Below are positions 59,601-64,000 of a stretch of 64,000 nt of DNA, in pieces. Under the pieces are notes generated by a model. That model was not told the DNA's origin. It saw nothing but the letters and a program-made list of their open reading frames with translations, and did no database searches. Position numbers and translations under genes: made by a program. The stretch's first letter is position 1; each line of letters opens with the position of its first letter. This DNA is from Lingula anatina (lineage: Eukaryota > Brachiopoda > Lingulata > Lingulida > Lingulidae), in the NCBI RefSeq assembly GCF_001039355.2, contig NW_019775946.1, positions 384,417 to 448,416 of the forward strand. The letters are read 5' to 3'.

Positions 59601-62600
59601 GAAAGGAAAACAGTTCAGGAGGGAAAATTGATATTTGTTAACCATCACTTCTGTTAACTGAAGGATGTCATATTTTTAAAAATGTGTTAACATAATTTTT
59701 TCTTGTGACATAACACCTGTCTTTTTGGTGGTAAAATAGAATTTAGTTTTACTTCTTTGGTTTGTTTAGAATATGGAATATGGATCTCAAAGAAGAGTTA
59801 TTATCTCTTTAAATACAATGAGGGTGATATTTATTTCTTACATGTTAACTCCTGGACATTGTGTTATCTTTTGGCGTGTTATTTATTGTTTTGAAAGAGC
59901 AGGTCACAGACTAATATCAAAGTCTGGATGTTGAAGTCTGAATTGCATAAAAATTGAAATAGACGATGAATCTGATGCATGTTACTACTGCTAGACTCAA
60001 TACTTACTAAGTAGATGTGATGAGTATTGTTAAATACAGTAATCCGGCTTTGCAGTGCTGTTGCCATGGTAACCTTCCCCCCCCCCCCTCCCACAAAAAA
60101 TACTTTGAATCTGTGATTGTCTGATGTGAAAAAAGATAGTTGGTTTCTATTAAAACACCGTGGCTTCATCAAATGTTTGCTCTTCACACTCCATATCCAT
60201 ATCAGTTTAGGGTAAACAACAATTGGTGGTTTTATTCTAATAGACATTTTAAGCTCAGCAAGATAAACACATAAGTCATTTTTTTCTTTTCAACACAAAA
60301 TAGCTCTGTAAGGATAAGAAACATGAGACCCAATAATAGTATTTACTGAATAGCGTCATACAAAACCATTTCTGAGCAGATGTAATGTAGTGTAGGGCAA
60401 AGAAAACAAGTGGCATAATGGAAGGTAAGGATAGTGGTGGTGGCGTAGCACAAAGCCTACCTCAGCTTATGTTTATGGCTATCTAAAAAACAAAAGTGGG
60501 CTGTGCCTCTTACAGGTTATCCCTCTGAGAACGCGTTGTGAAATTGAATGCTTTTCGTAGGAATGCAGCTCAAATTGTAAGCGGTATGTTGCCGTGGTGT
60601 CAGGTTGAATCTAGGTCACTAACTGTAGTGTGGTGAATGAGGAGCTTTGTAGTCAAAACTTTTGCACATTTGGATTGTGACTTTTATCAAGGGAATGATA
60701 TGCCGATGTGTCAAATGAAATGAAGAAATATGGCATCCATAAGACTATGAAGTTGAATACCAGAGGTATATGTTTGAAACTATTATAAATTATGGCTAAG
60801 AAGCTAGTTGCAAACATGTGATTCATAAAGGGTGGGCCTATTTTACAACATTGCTTTGTTTCATTCAGTTCTGTTTGCATTTTCCAGATGTTTTTTTTTT
60901 TTTTTTCAAATTTTTTCAACCCTGGTAGTGTCTTTGGTGCCCAGAAAGATGTGAATAGTATCTGGTGCTAAATGTAGTCAACATTGACTCCATGTGTTTT
61001 CAGAGCCAAACTTTAGAAGTAATACTGGAGAGATTGAACTGTTGCATGCAGGAGCATGAGCTGTGGGCCGTATGCAGGGAGAGTGTACTGGCGCTACAGA
61101 GAGCTAGGCTCAACCTACGTGAGTACAATTTACTCCTCAGTCGTTGAAAATGGCATACCAAAATTCCCAAATTACAGCTCAAGTTAGTATGGTAGCACTC
61201 AGTTTATTGCAGGAAAGGATTTTTGACTTGATTTCATGAAAAAAAAAATGTTTGTTTGTTTGAGCATTATCCTTTTACATTTTGATGACAGTGAGGTGAG
61301 AGGTGAATCATGTTTGTTCAAGCTAGTGCAAGCTTTGCATATTTTTATTCTTGTTGAGTACATTTGTGTGCATAAAAGAGGGACATTTATAACCATTGTT
61401 CTGTTGTGCCTTCACATTTTTGTCATGATCTCTTGCTTTTGCTAAAATCTTAGCCACTTAATAGCGAGTTGTTGTCTAGTTCACTTCTATCTAAACCAAG
61501 CAAAAATATTTTTGATTGGTCTTTAAATTTTTCTGTCCATTCACTCATTTCTAAGTCTCCTCTATCAGGTGTAAAATTTTGTTAAATTCTACATAATTTT
61601 CATATTTTTTATTTTTCTTTTGTTTATTTTTCTCTCCATTCACTGACTTCTGAGTCTCCACTATCAGATGTAAGATTTGTTAAATTCTACATATTTTTCA
61701 CTTCACTTCACAATTTGCATAATGTTTATGGATAATGGTTAATGATAATGTTTTTTTTTTCAGCCCTGTATATTCACTTGTCCACTGTCCTCATAGAAGA
61801 ATCAGGCCAGGTCAGTTTTAAGACAGTGGACAGTGAGGCCGAACTGGAGGTCATCTACCTGTCTCCAGAACTGAAGGAGAAAGGCGTGGTCAATGAACAG
61901 GTGAGTGATTTTATGAATTAGATATGAGCCTTTTTTATCCAAAAATATTGTGTAAGTCTTGTGATGATAAAGATATTTTTTTTTGGTTATATGCCCATAG
62001 TGTAACCTGTTTTAATATTTACAATTTTAAAGGTAACTATCACCATTCAGAAAAGTGTCTTTTGTATATAAAAGTAATTTTTCTTCAAAATTGCTGAATT
62101 AAATGATTGGATGGAATGATGGGATAAATGACAAGGTTTTAGTTGGTATTTTGTAAAAAAAATTCTAACAGAGATTGTGTTTATCCTCATGCATGTCCAC
62201 ACATGAGTTCACAGCATAAGTTTACTGTAAATTTTATTCCAGACCTGTGTCTTTGGCCTGGCTGCTGTGCTGTGGTTCTTGTCCTCTTACAAACTGCCCG
62301 CAGACAGCTTCCCTACCTTCAGTGAGGAGTTAGAGCAGCTGTTGACGTCTATGGCAGAGGCCAACCCTGTGGTCAGACCCAGCCTAACTAGCATCTTACA
62401 GGTAAGAAAATGCACAGAGCTGGCAATTTTTAGCCAATAGAGCAACAAAATAATTCAGATTGTAAGTCATTGTTGTAACAGATAAATAGAATCATGTATG
62501 CCCTCACTTTCTGGTTCAAACATGCTCGAAATGTCACTGACTAGCTGCTTTTCCTTGAAATTTACGAGCTTGATGTTATTTATGTTACGCTGACCCTGCA

Positions 62601-63675
62601 CAATGCATTTAAATATGCTGAAATATTCTGCTGTTTCCACAGCTGTGCAATGCTCGGACTGGTTTAAATGATTTGCCGTCCCAAGAAGTATGCCGAAATA
62701 TTTACAAGGATGCAGAACTTACAGAGGCCTTTAGCAGAAATAATGTAAGTTTGCAACAAAAGCAGAAAATTTATTTTTCCCAGAAAAGAAACACCATTTA
62801 ACCTTGTATAGAAAATCAATAAACTGATCAGTAAAGTGTTTGCAGGAAATCCAAAGAATTGGTTCAATGTACAGTAGATCTCGGGTTACCCTTTGTAGCT
62901 GTAAATAAGTGCTTGTTAAAAGTACACATGACAAAATGAGACGATTGGTGAAAAAAGGGAGGGTAGCTTGTGTAAATTACATGTAATTGTAATTGTAAAG
63001 TTCTGTCAGTATTTACAGAATTTAACCTTGTTCTTCATCAATCTAGCTGGATGCATTAATTTAAATCGGTCTACTATTGCTGAGGTTTGAACACTATGTA
63101 TCAGAGAATTAGGTGATGTCCTTACAGCAAAAATATTGTGATGCTAAGAATCACCTGCAGACTCACTTTTACATCTGTCTGTAGCATTTGAATAATAATA
63201 GTAAAAATTAATTTGAAAAATGATGATTTCCATTGATATTTTTTAGGTATGGGTGAATGAATCTGTAAAGCAAGAGCTGGATACTGCTAAAGCTAACATA
63301 TTGGACAGTATCAGATCTGAGGATACCAGAAATAATTTGAAACCTGTAAGTACTGGATACATTCTGATAAGCAAGTTTCTGTAGTTGATGGAAAAAAGCA
63401 AGACATCATATAAATGTACATTCTGTACATGAAAAAAAAAATTAAATAAAAAGCTATGTTACAACATGCTAAGTAAAAGCAGTTTATAGTATTTTATTTG
63501 ATATATCAGGGATAAAACAGCAAAAAGAAAAAAAATGCTGCATGTTTATAACTGCTATATTTTCTTTGCTGCAATGTAGGTTACAGCTTCCACAGAAGTT
63601 TCTCGACCAAGGCCAGTCTCTTTACATGATCGTCTTATGACAGAGATCCAAAACCCAGTAAAGAAGCTGAGAAAG
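53396..63675 (+). CDS. KNDC1: KNDC1 / very-KIND, 5' half (exons joined)
   Basis: Ten coding exons (53396-53648, 55882-55937, 56827-57076, 58789-59378, 61004-61118, 61764-61900, 62243-62401, 62643-62744, 63247-63345, 63580-63675) join in frame to 619 codons with no break. KIND1 covers residues about 15-185 (FDPLPSL, CLADILAIRDG, ELWAVCKEC, LCITPESLAFDAAGNICF, LFSLGMTMLYAAKYN). A Ser/Pro/Lys-rich linker follows (186-383). KIND2 covers about 385-540 (EHELWAVCRES, LSPELKEKGVVNEQ, VFGLAAVLW). KIND is a non-catalytic kinase C-lobe fold that binds protein partners. In vertebrates this protein is a neuronal Ras exchange factor whose KIND2 binds MAP2. Two KIND domains distinguish it from SPIRE, PTPN13 and FRMPD2. 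The RasGEF_N and RasGEF parts should lie to the right of the window. Confidence 0.9.
53649..55881 (+). other. KNDC1: KNDC1 intron 1
   Basis: A 2.2-kb AT-rich intron. No extra exon or known repeat was recognised. It ends TTTTCTGCTTCAG. Confidence 0.8.
55882..55937 (+). CDS. KNDC1: KNDC1 coding exon 2
   Basis: A small 56-base exon coding DPEQLYIPPEYDKVGNSYK, the loop where KIND domains have the APE-like PPE motif. It is flanked by CTTCAG and GTAAAG and restores phase 0. Confidence 0.9.
55938..56826 (+). other. KNDC1: KNDC1 intron 2
   Basis: An 889-base intron with a T run near 56020 and no coding content. The frame that enters exon 3 from 56676 is intronic upstream of the CATCTTGCAG acceptor. 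Confidence 0.8.
56827..57076 (+). CDS. KNDC1: KNDC1 coding exon 3: end of KIND1
   Basis: Codes AHLFSLGMTMLYAAKYN and then the C-terminal KIND helices (LSKELNGVLTGITTDEYDER, LDTVLNKCNHMLQ). Its donor GAAG|GTTGGT is in phase 1. Confidence 0.92.
57077..58788 (+). other. KNDC1: KNDC1 intron 3
   Basis: A 1.7-kb intron. Nothing coding or repeated was recognised beyond short A/T and CA tracts. Confidence 0.8.
58789..59378 (+). CDS. KNDC1: KNDC1 coding exon 4: disordered linker
   Basis: A 590-base exon, from GEDRTSVRSSQSEGE to KKEEISGNKK. It is very rich in Ser, Pro, Lys and Arg (SSSSSSGYVGSSES, KSPERSPRDSSY), so it is likely unstructured and open to phosphorylation. Acceptor TTATTTTAG, donor AAAAAG|GTAAAG, phase 0. 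Conservation of such linkers is usually poor, so the assignment rests on frame and position between the two KIND domains. Confidence 0.88.
59379..61003 (+). other. KNDC1: KNDC1 intron 4
   Basis: A 1.6-kb intron with a C run at about 60078-60088 and a T run near 60890-60905. The 122-codon minus-strand frame across the C run is not supported as a gene. Confidence 0.8.
61004..61118 (+). CDS. KNDC1: KNDC1 coding exon 5: KIND2 start
   Basis: Codes SQTLEVILERLNCCMQEHE followed by LWAVCRESVLALQRARLNL. The ELWAVC motif matches that of KIND1. Donor CTAC|GTGAGT, phase 1. Confidence 0.92.
61764..61900 (+). CDS. KNDC1: KNDC1 coding exon 6
   Basis: Codes PLYIHLSTVLIEESGQVSF and then EVIYLSPELKEKGVVNEQ, the KIND2 sheet and the PE loop. 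Donor GAACAG|GTGAGT, phase 0. Confidence 0.92.
62243..62401 (+). CDS. KNDC1: KNDC1 coding exon 7
   Basis: Fifty-three codons, TCVFGLAAVLWFLSSYKLP through LEQLLTSMAEANPVVRPSL to SILQ. This is the C-terminal helical part of KIND2, including a kinase-like RPS motif (cf. subdomain XI). Flanks TATTCCAG and GTAAGA. Confidence 0.93.
62643..62744 (+). CDS. KNDC1: KNDC1 coding exon 8
   Basis: Thirty-four codons, LCNARTGLNDLPSQEVCRN through ELTEAFSRNN. It lies in the helical end after KIND2. Flanks TTTCCACAG and GTAAGT, phase 0. Confidence 0.88.
63247..63345 (+). CDS. KNDC1: KNDC1 coding exon 9
   Basis: Thirty-three codons, VWVNESVKQELDTAKANIL to NNLKP, probably helical. Flanks ATTTTTTAG and GTAAGT, phase 0. 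Confidence 0.85.
63580..63675 (+). CDS. KNDC1: KNDC1 coding exon 10 (last in window)
   Basis: Thirty-two codons, VTASTEVSRPRPVSLHDRL through MTEIQNPVKKLRK. Flanks GCAATGTAG and GTGCAT, phase 0. The sequence after it to 64000 is intron. The remaining exons, with the RasGEF part, are outside. Confidence 0.82.
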
Positions 63676-64000
63676 GTGCATGTTCTGTACATCATATCTG
63701 TCTGTATTCTGTGTTTCATATGTGTACATAGTGTTTGTATCGGAGATAATTTTGTTCTGCTTCACTGTAGTTCAGACAGGGAAGGGAGAGGGTGTCTGTT
63801 TTCATTGATGAAATTTAAGGTTTAGAATGCAAGAAAACCAAAAACAAAAAAAAATACTAACTTTTATGAGATATTATTTTATAACAATCGTTATGTCAAG
63901 TGTTACTATTATTTTGCAAATGGGAAATGTAAAGTTGTTTGATGTTAAAAGAACATTGTTTGGAGAAGCTTGAAAAAATGAGGAGTGTATTTACATACAC
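63676..64000 (+). other. KNDC1: KNDC1 intron, runs off the window
   Basis: Follows exon 10. No further coding exon is visible before the window ends. Confidence 0.75.

Noticed and set aside
1-64000. tRNA, rRNA or other structured RNA genes
   Set aside because: I looked for GGTTCGAATCC-type B boxes and cloverleaf arms on both strands by eye and saw none. Only the tRNA-like primer site of the gypsy element was found. tRNAscan-SE or Infernal would be decisive.

Overview
The window is animal nuclear DNA. It is AT-rich, with GT-AG introns from about 40 bases to 19 kb, and it has transposon relics and simple repeats but no operons. Heterozygous-looking contig overlap, a Tc1/mariner relic, a Ty3/gypsy relic and a dispersed intronic repeat starting CCTCTGCGAAGGAGG (a type I associate with marine invertebrates) suggest a marine invertebrate, perhaps a mollusc or other lophotrochozoan. 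The species cannot be fixed from this sequence. All protein names rest on remembered family motifs, not on a search.

Layout. (1) 1-30292, + strand: the 3' part of an ARID3 / dead-ringer transcription factor gene. Five exons lie here (7229-7301, 26281-26464, 26653-26978, 28078-28437, 30189-30292), encoding most of the ARID DNA-binding domain, a Leu-Asn-Gly-rich linker, a charged coiled-coil-like segment and the C-terminal REKLES motif. Earlier exons lie to the left of the window. The 19-kb intron contains a 2,062-bp near-identical direct duplication joined by a single N, which is most likely an assembly artefact. (2) 30293-36700: 3' UTR and gene-poor DNA, with a possible TATA promoter and a degenerate minisatellite. 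(3) 36740-50570: the most unusual region, an array of two-exon genes for a small (about 150 aa) hydrophobic protein family that I do not recognise. There are two subtypes, alpha and beta, in the order alpha1-beta2-alpha3-beta4, as if a two-gene block had been duplicated. beta2 has lost its second exon. Between beta2 and alpha3 lies a broken minus-strand Ty3/gypsy element (40071-45427), itself split by a 2.8-kb DNA transposon (42068-44868). A Tc1/mariner relic with clear terminal repeats (47165-48331) separates alpha3 from beta4. (4) 51500-64000, + strand: the 5' half of KNDC1 (very-KIND), with ten coding exons covering both KIND domains. The RasGEF half lies to the right of the window.

ARID3 (nuclear, AT-rich DNA binding) and KNDC1 (neuronal Ras exchange factor in vertebrates) are unrelated functionally. 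The array between them looks like a fast-changing, transposon-rich island.
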